This document shows positions 42,064 to 50,513 of a stretch of 64,000 nucleotides of DNA, in pieces. A program made the translations under genes and the position numbers. The notes under the pieces are model-generated. The model was not told where the DNA came from, did not search any database, and was given only the letters and a program-made list of their open reading frames with translations. The DNA is from CAYRXM01 sp964449465. GTDB lineage: Bacteria; Chloroflexota; Anaerolineae; JAFGEY01. Numbering within the stretch: position 1 is the first letter of the stretch; each line of letters starts with the position of its first letter. The DNA lies in assembly GCA_964449465.1 (NCBI GenBank), contig CAYVBK010000026.1, positions 8,917-72,916 of the forward strand, in the 5' to 3' direction.

Positions 42064-44325
42064 ATGGAAGAATTTCGCCCTCGACCGGCTCAAGAGAAAA
42101 TTCTAGCTTTTCGCCATGGGCGACTGGGCGTCAGCGCAGTGCCTGGCTCTGGCAAGACGCATACCCTGTCAGCATTGGCGGCCCTTTTGGTCGCCGAATC
42201 CATCGATCAGGACCAGGAGGTATTGATCGTCACTCTGGTCAATTCGGCGGTCGAGAATTTCAAAAGCCGCGTGGCCGGTTTCATCGGAGCACGGGGGCTG
42301 CTGGCTAACATCGGGTATCGGGTGCGCACCCTGCACGGTCTGGCGCACGACATTGTGCGCGAACGCCCCGGCCTGGTGGGGCTGGCCGAAGATTTTGCCA
42401 TTCTGGACGAGCGCGAAACCGACCAGATATGCGAAGGATCGGTCGAGATGTGGCTCAGCCGTCACCCCGACAGCGCCGAGCCGTTCCTCAGTCCCGATCT
42501 ACCCGAAGCGCAATTGACCTGGGCAGCCCAAACACAGTGGCCTGCGGCAGTGCGCGAGCTGGCCGGTGTGTTGATCAAGCGGGCCAAAGACCTGGGCCTG
42601 TCGCCCGAATCGCTGCTGGAGCGATTGGCCGCTCGCCCCGATCGAGCCAACCTCTCACTGGCGCAAATCGGCATCGAAATTTATGCCGATTATCAAAAAG
42701 CATTGCATTATCGTGGGGGCGTAGACTTTGACGACCTGATCCGTCTGGCTCTGGCGGCTCTGGAGCGCGATGCAGACCTGCTGGCACGGCTGCGGCATCG
42801 CTGGCCCTTTATCCTCGAAGATGAGGCCCAAGATTCCAGCCTGCTGCAAGAAACCATCCTGGACATGTTGTCTCAAGAAGGCAATTGGGTTCGGGTAGGC
42901 GACCCCAATCAGGCCATCAACACCACCTTTACGACAGCCAACCCCGATTACCTGCGCCGATTTTTGCAGCACAATCATAGCCTGCCGTTGAACAATTCCG
43001 GGCGATCTCAGCCATGTATTATTGACCTGGCAAACTATTTGGTTGAATGGACTCAACAGGATCATCCGGCCCGGCAGGTGCGCGCTGCGCTGAGCGGGCC
43101 GCCATTCATTCTACTCACACCGCCCGGCGACCCGCAGCCCAACCCCCCGACCAACCCGGCGGCAATTTATATCTCGGATCAGCGACATTCTCCCGAATCA
43201 GAGATCAAGGCTGTAGTTGATTCGCTGCGCCGCTGGCTGCCCGACCATCCCCACGAGACGGTGGCCGTGTTGACGCCGCGCAATCAACGTGGCTTTGAAG
43301 TCACCGACGCGTTAAAGCGGGCCGGACTGCCCTATGAAGAACTGCTGCGCTCATCCACCTCGACGCGTAAAACGGCCGGCGCGCTGGGCAATGTGCTGCA
43401 ATATCTGGCCCACCCCACTTCGGCGGCGCTGCTGTCTCGGGTGTTGCAGGTGTGGCGGCGCGACGATATGGCAGATCAACATAGTGGGCAGCGCGTGCGA
43501 CGACTGGTCAATACTTTGAGAAAATGTACGCATATTGAAGATTTCTTGTGGCCCAACCCATGTCGGGACTGGCTCGATCAGATCGAATGGTCGGCCCAAG
43601 AGCCACCGAACGATGCCCAATCTGATGAGCATGTATTGACCCACACCGACCGCGATGTGCTGCAAAATTTTCGCGAACTGGTGCGTCGCTGGCATCGCGC
43701 CACCGTGCTGCCTATTGACCAACTGGTGCTGACCCTGGCCCAAGACCTGTTTATCGAATCGGCCGAGCTGGCTCTCAGTCACAAGCTGGCTTTGATGTTG
43801 CGAACGGCCAGCGATCACCACCCCACATGGCGACTGGCCGAAATGACCGATGAACTGTCCATCATTGCCCGCAACCAACGCCGTTTTTTGGGCTTTTCGG
43901 CCCAAGACACCGGCTTTCAGGCCCGGCCGGGCATCGTTACCGTTTCGACACTACACAAGGCCAAAGGGCTAGAGTGGGATCGGGTGTACCTGATGTCGGT
44001 CAACAACTATGACTTTCCTTCGGCCCAGCCCTATGACGAATACATCAGCGAAAAATGGTTTGTCCGAGATCACCTCAACCTGGAAGCAGAGGCACTGGCG
44101 CAACTCGAATCACTGGTAAATAGTCGCCCCTACCGACCAGGCGAGGCTACGGCGCAGGCGCGCCTGGATTATGTCAAAGAGCGGCTGCGACTGCTATATG
44201 TGGGCATCACCCGCGCCAGAAAAGAATTGATCGTCACCTGGAACACCGGCCGCAGTCGCCAGGCCAAACAAATGGCTATCCCGCTGATCGCTCTGCACGA
44301 AAAATGGCAACAGATCAACCGTTGA
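42064..44325 (+). CDS. UvrD/PcrA-like superfamily 1 DNA helicase
   Basis: 753 residues from ATG 42064 (MEEFRPRPAQEKILAF). The SF1 helicase motifs are Q-motif RPAQEKI, motif I VPGSGKTHTLSAL (~24), motif II LEDEAQDSS (~250), motif III GDPNQAINTTFT, motif V TLHKAKGLEWDRVYLM (~630) and motif VI LLYVGITRARKELI (~708). The usual motif II is DExxQ, as here (DEAQ). It is an ATP-driven 3'-5' DNA translocase for repair or replication-fork work. Sequence between motifs III and V is unlike E. coli UvrD, so orthology is not claimed. Confidence 0.92.
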   Translation: MEEFRPRPAQEKILAFRHGRLGVSAVPGSGKTHTLSALAALLVAESIDQDQEVLIVTLVNSAVENFKSRVAGFIGARGLLANIGYRVRTLHGLAHDIVRERPGLVGLAEDFAILDERETDQICEGSVEMWLSRHPDSAEPFLSPDLPEAQLTWAAQTQWPAAVRELAGVLIKRAKDLGLSPESLLERLAARPDRANLSLAQIGIEIYADYQKALHYRGGVDFDDLIRLALAALERDADLLARLRHRWPFILEDEAQDSSLLQETILDMLSQEGNWVRVGDPNQAINTTFTTANPDYLRRFLQHNHSLPLNNSGRSQPCIIDLANYLVEWTQQDHPARQVRAALSGPPFILLTPPGDPQPNPPTNPAAIYISDQRHSPESEIKAVVDSLRRWLPDHPHETVAVLTPRNQRGFEVTDALKRAGLPYEELLRSSTSTRKTAGALGNVLQYLAHPTSAALLSRVLQVWRRDDMADQHSGQRVRRLVNTLRKCTHIEDFLWPNPCRDWLDQIEWSAQEPPNDAQSDEHVLTHTDRDVLQNFRELVRRWHRATVLPIDQLVLTLAQDLFIESAELALSHKLALMLRTASDHHPTWRLAEMTDELSIIARNQRRFLGFSAQDTGFQARPGIVTVSTLHKAKGLEWDRVYLMSVNNYDFPSAQPYDEYISEKWFVRDHLNLEAEALAQLESLVNSRPYRPGEATAQARLDYVKERLRLLYVGITRARKELIVTWNTGRSRQAKQMAIPLIALHEKWQQINR

Positions 44326-44402
44326 TGACCGTTCGGGTTGCAAACATACCGACCATTTCATTTTGTAATCAGTTGTTAACCCATCAAGAGATGATTTTGT
44401 GC

Positions 44403-44408
44403 TATACT
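44403..44408 (+). promoter_or_regulatory. extended -10 promoter for the PP2C phosphatase gene
   Basis: TGC-TATACT (44400-44408), close in sequence to the helicase box TGC-TATGAT. No good -35 box is seen at the usual distance. Confidence 0.45.
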
Positions 44409-44438
44409 GGATATACAATTTGACGAGAGGAACGATAA

Positions 44439-45296
44439 ATGATCCAACTAGATATAGCAGCCTGGAGCGATGTAGGTAAACACCGTGAACTGAACGAAGA
44501 TCGCGTCTTTTATCAGGTTTTTCAAAATTCAGACGGCGATCTGCTGGCTATGTGCATGGTGGCCGATGGTATGGGGGGGCACCTGGCCGGTGAGGTAGCC
44601 AGCCATTGGGTCATTGAGACGCTCAAGCGCGACCTGGCCTATTTGTTTGTGCCGCCCGATCCGCGCAAGACCCTTCAACTCACCTCTGAAGAACTACAAG
44701 AGATCGCCCAAGAAGCCAACAAAGGCCTGCGCCCCTCTGACATCGCCATGATCCATCGCTTGCGCCATGCTGTAGAGCGGGCCAATACGGTCGTTCACGA
44801 ATATGCCCTGCACCGCCCCGAAGAGGCGATGGGCGCCGGTTCGACTTTGACCATGGCCTTTCTCAAAGGCAAGCAAGCCTTTATTGTCAATGTCGGCGAC
44901 AGTCGGGTCTATTTGTTGCGGCAAGGGCAGCTAGAGCAATTGACTCTGGATCATTCCTTTGTAGCCGAGTTGATCGCCGCCGGGCGGTTGACCAAAGAAG
45001 AAGCGCGACGGCATCCGCAAGCCGGATTGATCACTCGCTGTTTGGGGTACGTGGACCAGGTCGGTGTGGACATCAAGCCATTCACTCTGGAGTCAGGCGA
45101 TTGCCTGGTGCTTTGCTCCGACGGTTTGTGGGAAATGCTGCCCGACGAGTACTTGATCGCCCGCATCATTCAAAAATCGCCCAATCCGCAGACCGCAGTT
45201 CGCCGCCTGATCGAAGCGGCCAATCACGCCGGCGGCAAAGACAACATTTCGGTAGCTGTCTTGAGCATTTTGGAACAGCCCGACATGACTTTTTAA
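44439..45296 (+). CDS. PP2C-type Ser/Thr protein phosphatase
   Basis: 285 residues; GAGAGGA precedes the ATG. It is a metal-dependent phosphatase that removes phosphate from Ser/Thr, the usual counterpart of Hanks-type kinases such as the one at 56459. Metal and catalytic motifs: HRELNEDRVFY, MVADGMGGHLAGEVAS, GAGSTLTMAFL, VNVGDSRVYLLR, CSDGLWEML and GGKDNISVAVL. An insertion of about 40 residues (DLAYLFVPPDPRKTLQLTSEE...) sits between the first two helices. There is no transmembrane segment. It ends at a strong terminator. Confidence 0.94.
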   Translation: MIQLDIAAWSDVGKHRELNEDRVFYQVFQNSDGDLLAMCMVADGMGGHLAGEVASHWVIETLKRDLAYLFVPPDPRKTLQLTSEELQEIAQEANKGLRPSDIAMIHRLRHAVERANTVVHEYALHRPEEAMGAGSTLTMAFLKGKQAFIVNVGDSRVYLLRQGQLEQLTLDHSFVAELIAAGRLTKEEARRHPQAGLITRCLGYVDQVGVDIKPFTLESGDCLVLCSDGLWEMLPDEYLIARIIQKSPNPQTAVRRLIEAANHAGGKDNISVAVLSILEQPDMTF

Positions 45297-45318
45297 TCTC
45301 TGGTTTGTCCGATAAATA

Positions 45319-45368
45319 AAAAATCTCAAGTTCTGACCAGATCGTTGGCAGAACTTGAGATTTTTTTT
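45319..45368. terminator. bidirectional intrinsic terminator
   Basis: An AAAATCTCAAGTTCTG / CAGAACTTGAGATTTT stem with loop accagatcgttgg, ending in T8. It lies between the convergent PP2C gene and the anchored surface-protein gene. Confidence 0.9.
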
Positions 45369-45412
45369 GTCAGATCGCCGGGTCTCTCATAGACAATTCG
45401 GCAAAACCCCGA

Positions 45413-46543
45413 TCAGGCAGAACGGCGAGCCAATTTTTTGCCAGCAATCATGCCCACAACCACAGCGAGAATGGAAATGCCGCCGACAATGGTCAACCCG
45501 GTCATATCATCGAGACCTGCCGTGCCAGAGGGCATGGCGGCACCGGCCGCATTGACAGCGATGGGTGTACGGGTGGGGCGACGGGTGGCTGTCGGCGAAG
45601 GCAGCGGCGTAGGGCTGGATGTAGGCGTCGGTGATGGGGTAAAAGTCGGCGTAAAGGTAGGCGTCGGCGTTTGAGTGGGCGTCGGTGTAAAGGTGGGTGT
45701 CGGTGTGTTGGTCGGTGTATTGGTTGGCGTCGGCGTGGCAGTAGGCGGCAAAGGTGTGGCTGTCGGCTGAATGGGCGCAGCAGCAACAACGACAGAGCGC
45801 GCGGCGGCCGGGGCCGGCGCTGCACCAAAAGAAATCAATGAAGCAGCGTCAATAAAGGTGGCCTCGTACATATAGGGCCACTGATTCCACCCCTTGATCC
45901 ATACCGTGACCCATTCGCCTTGCGCCACAGCCGATACCTGCGAATAGACCCATTGATTGGAGCCATCGGCGGCAATAGTATGGGCGTCGTAGATCGCATC
46001 GCCCCAGACGACATTGGCCGGAGGAGAGAGAACCTGACCGGCCGGTTCCCAGCCGGTAGGGTCAATTCCCAAGGCGACCTGGTAATTGCCCACATCGTCG
46101 CGTCCAGAGACCATTTGACCGTTCACCCAGTGATTGGCGCGTGCGTTGAGAATTTGCACCCACGCCGAAAAGGTCAGCCTGCCGTTGGCCGGCACCTTGA
46201 CGCGCTGCCAGATGCCAGCAACGTGCTTGGCATAAGTGTTAAACCATTGAATGGATCGGTTGCCGTCTTTGAGGCGAGCACGGATGTCATCGCTGCCGTC
46301 GTTTTCAGGCCGCTGGACGATCTTCCATTCTGGCTCATAGTACTCACGGGCTGTGGATGAAAGATAATACCAGGGGTTCCATCCCACACTGCAATACGAT
46401 GAAAGCGCGGTTTGGCGAAAGTCTCCTTCAAAGCTGGGGTTGACCAACAGGTTGCCGCTTTGGGCGACGGACCTGGGGCCGGCCATCGCTAACAGGCTGA
46501 TCAGGATACTGGCTATCGCCAAGCCACCGACAAATTTGCGCAT
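45413..46543 (-). CDS. exported protein with carbohydrate-binding-like domain, TPT linker and C-terminal anchor
   Basis: 376 residues; GGAGA precedes the ATG. A signal peptide (about 1-27, ending SVAQS) is followed by a CBM4/9-like jelly roll (NLLVNPSFEGDF... RLKDGNRSIQWF... GIWQRVKVP... RLTFSAWVQI). A T/P-rich stalk (about 260-325) follows, and a C-terminal hydrophobic helix (~348-368) ends in KKLARRSA, so the protein is anchored at the outer face with the domain displayed. A promoter TTGCAC-N17-TATAAT lies upstream. Its ligand is unknown. Confidence 0.82.
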   Translation of the reverse strand: MRKFVGGLAIASILISLLAMAGPRSVAQSGNLLVNPSFEGDFRQTALSSYCSVGWNPWYYLSSTAREYYEPEWKIVQRPENDGSDDIRARLKDGNRSIQWFNTYAKHVAGIWQRVKVPANGRLTFSAWVQILNARANHWVNGQMVSGRDDVGNYQVALGIDPTGWEPAGQVLSPPANVVWGDAIYDAHTIAADGSNQWVYSQVSAVAQGEWVTVWIKGWNQWPYMYEATFIDAASLISFGAAPAPAAARSVVVAAAPIQPTATPLPPTATPTPTNTPTNTPTPTFTPTPTQTPTPTFTPTFTPSPTPTSSPTPLPSPTATRRPTRTPIAVNAAGAAMPSGTAGLDDMTGLTIVGGISILAVVVGMIAGKKLARRSA

Positions 46544-46579
46544 TTCTGTCTCCTTTTTTCCCGGAATCGAATTGGGTTG

Positions 46580-46608
46580 ATTATATTCAAAATGCGGGAT
46601 TTGTGCAA
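46580..46608 (-). promoter_or_regulatory. promoter for the anchored surface protein
   Basis: On the minus strand, TTGCAC (46608-46603), 17 bases, TATAAT (46585-46580). Confidence 0.65.
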
Positions 46609-46670
46609 ACGCCTTTTTTTGTTTGAGCGCGCCCTTGTCGGCAGAACGCCAGCCTGCAAGATGATGCCAT

Positions 46671-46699
46671 TTGCCCTGACCGCCGCTTCAGAGTACAAT
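46671..46699 (+). promoter_or_regulatory. murJ promoter
   Basis: TTGCCC (46671-46676), 17 bases, TACAAT (46694-46699), 27 bases before ATG 46727. Confidence 0.6.
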
Positions 46700-46726
46700 G
46701 CGGCCACTCTTTTACAAGGATACAAG

Positions 46727-48334
46727 ATGAAAATAAAACAGCGTTTTGATACTCGTTTGATCAACTCGACCGGTGCGGTAATGGCGGCTTTTGTGCTGAG
46801 CCGCGCGCTGGGTCTGCTGCGCGAGTCGCTGATGGGCAGCGCGTTCAGCGCCAGTGCCAGCATGGATGCTTTTCGGGCAGCATCGCGCGTGACCGACACG
46901 CTGTATATTTTGGTGGCCGGCGGGGCGCTGGCGTCGGCTTTTATTCCCACATTTACCTCGTACATGGTGCAGGGCGAGCGTAAAACGGCCTGGCAGTTGG
47001 CCAGCGCGATCACCAACCTGGTCTTGTTGGTCACACTGCTGGCGTCATTGATCACGGCCTGGGCGGCGCCCTGGTTGGTTTCGACGCTGCTGGCGCCCGG
47101 CTATGCCCCCGAGACGCAGCAACTCACCGTTTCGCTGTTTCGCTGGATGATGGCTTCAACGGTGATTTTTGGGGTGAGTGGCCTGCTGATGGGCATCCTC
47201 AATGCCAACGATCACTTTGTGCTGCCGGCTCTGGCACCGAGCATGTATAACATCGGCATCATCATCGGCGTGCTGGTATTTGCCAGGTGGTGGGGCATCC
47301 ATGGTGTAGCTGTGGGGATGGTGCTGGGCGCGCTGTTGCACCTGCTGATCCAACTGCCGGCGTTACGCGGCCTGGACTGGCCTTATCGCCCCATGTTGGG
47401 ATTGCAGATGGCCGGTGTGCGCGAGGTGGGGCGGTTGATGGGACCACGCGTGTTGGGGCTGGCAATCACCCAACTGCATTTCTGGGTTAACACCAATCTG
47501 GGCTCGCGCATCGAAGCCGAGGGGGTGGTGGCTGCGCTGTCGCTGGGATGGGTATTGATGTTGCTGCCACAAGGGGTCTTTGCTCAGGCCGCCGCCACCG
47601 TAGCTCTGCCTTCTTTTTCGGCACAGGCGGCCCGCCAGGAGTTGGCCCGACTGCGCACCTCGGTGGCCGAAACGCTGGGGATGGTGATTTTTTGGACGCT
47701 GCCGGCCACGGCCGGCCTGATCTTGCTGCGGCGGCCGCTGGTAGAAATGTTGTTTTTTCGCGGGGAGTTTGATCGGCGGGCGGTGATGATGGTGGCCTGG
47801 GCCTTGGGCTGGTATGCCGTCGGCCTGGTCTTTCATTCGGGCCTGGAAATTGTCACCCGCGCCTTTTATGCCTTGCACGACACCATGACGCCGGTCTGGG
47901 TGGGTGGAGCGGCAATGGCCTTGAACGTCGCTTTGAGCATCCTGTTGAGCCGCCTTTTCACCTGGATCGGACTGTCTTTTTTTCCGGCTCAGTTCCAGCC
48001 GTGGATGCCGCTAGGTGGGCTGGCCCTGGCCAATTCGACGGCGACGGCATTGGAAACTTGGGCGCTGACCTGGTTGCTGCGGCGGCGGTTGGACGGATTG
48101 GATGGGCGGAGGCTGTGGGCTTCGCTGTGGCGCACTGTCGCCGGCACGGCGGCGATGGCTGTGACGCTGTGGATATTTCTGCAAATGCCCTGGTCGAACC
48201 CATGGCTGGTCGGCGGCGGCGGTATGGCCGCAGGCGGAGCGATCTTTTTGCTGCTTGCTGGGCTGCTGCGCTCGCCCGAACTCGCCGGCATTTGGATGAC
48301 GATCCGTTCACGTTGGGGCAGGTCGGGCAACTGA
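46727..48334 (+). CDS. murJ: lipid II flippase MurJ
   Basis: 535 residues from ATG 46727 with AAGGA upstream; the longer frame crosses the promoter. It is a MOP-superfamily protein with about fourteen hydrophobic segments that flips lipid II for peptidoglycan synthesis, upstream of PBP1A. Typical MviN blocks are AAFVLSRALGLLRESLMGSAFS, DAFRAASRVTDTLYILVAGGALASAFIPTF, MSPxMYNIG-like APSMYNIGIIIG, and RGEFDRRAV near 370. It converges with the next minus-strand gene with a 29-base gap and no clear terminator. Confidence 0.93.
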   Translation: MKIKQRFDTRLINSTGAVMAAFVLSRALGLLRESLMGSAFSASASMDAFRAASRVTDTLYILVAGGALASAFIPTFTSYMVQGERKTAWQLASAITNLVLLVTLLASLITAWAAPWLVSTLLAPGYAPETQQLTVSLFRWMMASTVIFGVSGLLMGILNANDHFVLPALAPSMYNIGIIIGVLVFARWWGIHGVAVGMVLGALLHLLIQLPALRGLDWPYRPMLGLQMAGVREVGRLMGPRVLGLAITQLHFWVNTNLGSRIEAEGVVAALSLGWVLMLLPQGVFAQAAATVALPSFSAQAARQELARLRTSVAETLGMVIFWTLPATAGLILLRRPLVEMLFFRGEFDRRAVMMVAWALGWYAVGLVFHSGLEIVTRAFYALHDTMTPVWVGGAAMALNVALSILLSRLFTWIGLSFFPAQFQPWMPLGGLALANSTATALETWALTWLLRRRLDGLDGRRLWASLWRTVAGTAAMAVTLWIFLQMPWSNPWLVGGGGMAAGGAIFLLLAGLLRSPELAGIWMTIRSRWGRSGN

Positions 48335-48363
48335 CAGACCTGACAGCCGGACGATGGGTTTGA

Positions 48364-48855
48364 TCAGCGTTGCTTTTTGTATCCGCGCGCCTTTTTGGGC
48401 TGGTAGGGCAGAGTCTTTTGGGTGGCCCATTGCACAAACGCATCGTGGCTGGCGTTCACCTCGTCCCACTCTTCGGGTTCCATCGCCTGTGCCAGTTTCT
48501 TGAGGCGATCCAGAGCCGGGCGGCCCAACTGGTCTTCCAGCAGACCATACCAGCGCGGATGAAGCAGGCGCGGCTGGGCGATGCCGATGATAAACACCAG
48601 GACAAACAATCCACCGCCGATATAGCCCAACACCACCGACTGTGGCCAGACATTGTGCAGCAAAAAGACCAGGCCGGCCAAAACGAAAAACACGCCCAGC
48701 AAGACGCCGGCAACAGGATACGGGTAGCGATTCTGGCGGTTGATCGGCCGCCACCAGGCTTTGTCGGTGCTGAGATACATTTTGATGCCGCGCATAGCAA
48801 ACCACAGCCCATAGCCGCTCAACGTCAAACCGATCATTTCACCAACGTATTGCAT
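48364..48855 (-). CDS. membrane protein of unknown function
   Basis: 163 residues; GGAGAG lies close before the ATG. It has hydrophobic segments at about 6-22, 45-67 and 74-93, then a soluble helical tail (DQLGRPALDRLKKLAQAMEPEEWDEVNASHDAFVQW) and a basic C-terminus KKARGYKKQR. I do not recognise the family. It lies 36 bases downstream of guaB on the same strand and may be co-transcribed with it. Confidence 0.75.
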   Translation of the reverse strand: MQYVGEMIGLTLSGYGLWFAMRGIKMYLSTDKAWWRPINRQNRYPYPVAGVLLGVFFVLAGLVFLLHNVWPQSVVLGYIGGGLFVLVFIIGIAQPRLLHPRWYGLLEDQLGRPALDRLKKLAQAMEPEEWDEVNASHDAFVQWATQKTLPYQPKKARGYKKQR

Positions 48856-48891
48856 CGTCTCTCCTGAACAGTCGCCGGCCTGATATGCGAA

Positions 48892-50355
48892 TTACCGGCC
48901 CGGATAATTGGGTGCTTCTTTGGTAATCACCACATCGTGCGGATGGCTTTCGATCAGCCCGGCGTTGGTGATGCGCACAAAACAAGCCTTTTGGCGCAGT
49001 TCGATCAGGTCGGCGGCGCCGACATAGCCCATGCCCGACCGCAAACCGCCCACCAACTGGAACACATACTCGGCCAGAGTGCCTTTGTAGGCTACCCGTC
49101 CCTCGATGCCTTCTGGCACCAGCTTGGAAGACACCCGCTCCTGGCCCGAAGCGTAACGGTCTCGGCCATAGCCTTGCATAGCCCCCAGCGACCCCATGCC
49201 ACGATACTCTTTGTAATAACGACCTTCATAAATGATCAATTCGCCTGGTGACTCGTCCAGGCCAGAGAGCAGCGACCCCAGCATCACCGAATCGGCGCCG
49301 GCGGCCAGGGCTTTGACAATGTCGCCCGAATATTTGATGCCCCCATCGGCGATGAGTGGGACATTGTGCCGCTGCGCCTCCTCGGCGCAATTGAGGATGG
49401 CGGTCAGTTGGGGCATGCCGGAGCCAGAGACGATGCGGGTAGTGCAGATCGAGCCGGCGCCTACGCCGACCTTGACCGCGTCTGCGCCGGCCTGAATCAG
49501 GTCGCGCACGCCTTGGGCGGTGACGACATTGCCGGCGATGACCGGCACATGCGGCGCGATGGCCTTGATTCGGCCAATCGCTTGCAGCACACCATGACTG
49601 TGTCCATGTGCCGTGTCAATGACCAGCACATCCACGTTGGCATGATACAATGCCGATACGCGCCCTTCCAGGTCAGAACCGACCCCGACAGCAGCGCCGA
49701 CCAGCAGCCGACCACGCCCGTCGGTGGCGCGATTAGGATAGTCTATTTTCTTTTGAATATCTTTGACCGTGATCAAGCCCTTGAGGCGACCTTGTTCGTC
49801 CACCAAAGGCAATTTTTCGATGCGATGTTTACCCAGCAAAGCTTTGGCTTCTTCCAGAGTGGTGCCGATGGGGGCGGTGATCAGATTCTCGCGCGTCATA
49901 TATTCATACACTGGCCGGCTGAGATCCTCCACAAAACGCACATCGCGGTTGGTCAAAATGCCCACCAGCCGTCCTTCTTCGGTGATCGGCACGCCGGAAA
50001 TGTGATAGCGTGACATTAAATCTTCGGCCTCGCTGAGCAGGGCGCTGGGAGGTAGCGTGATCGGGTCCACAATCATGCCCGATTCAGAGCGTTTGACCTT
50101 GTCTACCTCGCCGGCCTGGTCAATGGCGCTCATATTGCGGTGAATAATGCCAATGCCGCCTTCGCGGGCCAGAGCAATGGCCAGACGGGCCTCGGTGACC
50201 GTATCCATCGCCGCCGACAGCACCGGAATGTTGAGCCACAGATCGCCGGCCAGGCGGGTTCGCAGGTTGACCTGGGCCGGCAGCACCCGGCTGTAACCGG
50301 GTGTCAACAACACATCGTCAAAGGTCAGCGCGGTAGGAAATGTGAAATCAGACAT
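48892..50355 (-). CDS. guaB: inosine-5'-monophosphate dehydrogenase
   Basis: 487 residues. It oxidises IMP to XMP with NAD+, the committed step of guanine nucleotide synthesis. Seen: FPTALTFDDVLLTPGYSRVLP at the start, two CBS domains (~95-205, SEAEDLMSRYHISGVPIT and TLEEAKALLGKHRIEKLPLVDE), the catalytic Cys loop GVGAGSICTTRIVSGSGMPQ near residue 300, the ADGGIKYSGDIVKALAAGAD block and the flap RGMGSLGAMQGYGRDRY. GGAGG precedes the ATG. The promoter at 50393-50421 is near-consensus. Confidence 0.97.
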   Translation of the reverse strand: MSDFTFPTALTFDDVLLTPGYSRVLPAQVNLRTRLAGDLWLNIPVLSAAMDTVTEARLAIALAREGGIGIIHRNMSAIDQAGEVDKVKRSESGMIVDPITLPPSALLSEAEDLMSRYHISGVPITEEGRLVGILTNRDVRFVEDLSRPVYEYMTRENLITAPIGTTLEEAKALLGKHRIEKLPLVDEQGRLKGLITVKDIQKKIDYPNRATDGRGRLLVGAAVGVGSDLEGRVSALYHANVDVLVIDTAHGHSHGVLQAIGRIKAIAPHVPVIAGNVVTAQGVRDLIQAGADAVKVGVGAGSICTTRIVSGSGMPQLTAILNCAEEAQRHNVPLIADGGIKYSGDIVKALAAGADSVMLGSLLSGLDESPGELIIYEGRYYKEYRGMGSLGAMQGYGRDRYASGQERVSSKLVPEGIEGRVAYKGTLAEYVFQLVGGLRSGMGYVGAADLIELRQKACFVRITNAGLIESHPHDVVITKEAPNYPGR

Positions 50356-50392
50356 AAAACCTCCTGTGTAGAAAAACGCCGATCAAATGGCA

Positions 50393-50421
50393 AGTATACC
50401 GACAAGAGATAAATTTGTCAA
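50393..50421 (-). promoter_or_regulatory. guaB promoter
   Basis: On the minus strand, TTGACA (50421-50416), 17 bases, TATACT (50398-50393). This is the only consensus -35 box among those found. Confidence 0.75.
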
Positions 50422-50442
50422 AGATTTAGAGCCTGTTTGGAT

Positions 50443-50471
50443 TTGCCACGATACTTGAGGCATGTTATAAT
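50443..50471 (+). promoter_or_regulatory. promoter of the Wzz-like gene
   Basis: TTGCCA (50443-50448), 17 bases, TATAAT (50466-50471), with TG one base upstream of the -10 box. It is divergent from the guaB promoter, 22 bases away. Confidence 0.7.
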
Positions 50472-50513
50472 CTCACCCAGCCCTTTTGGAAGAGCGGTTC
50501 TATATGATAGTAG

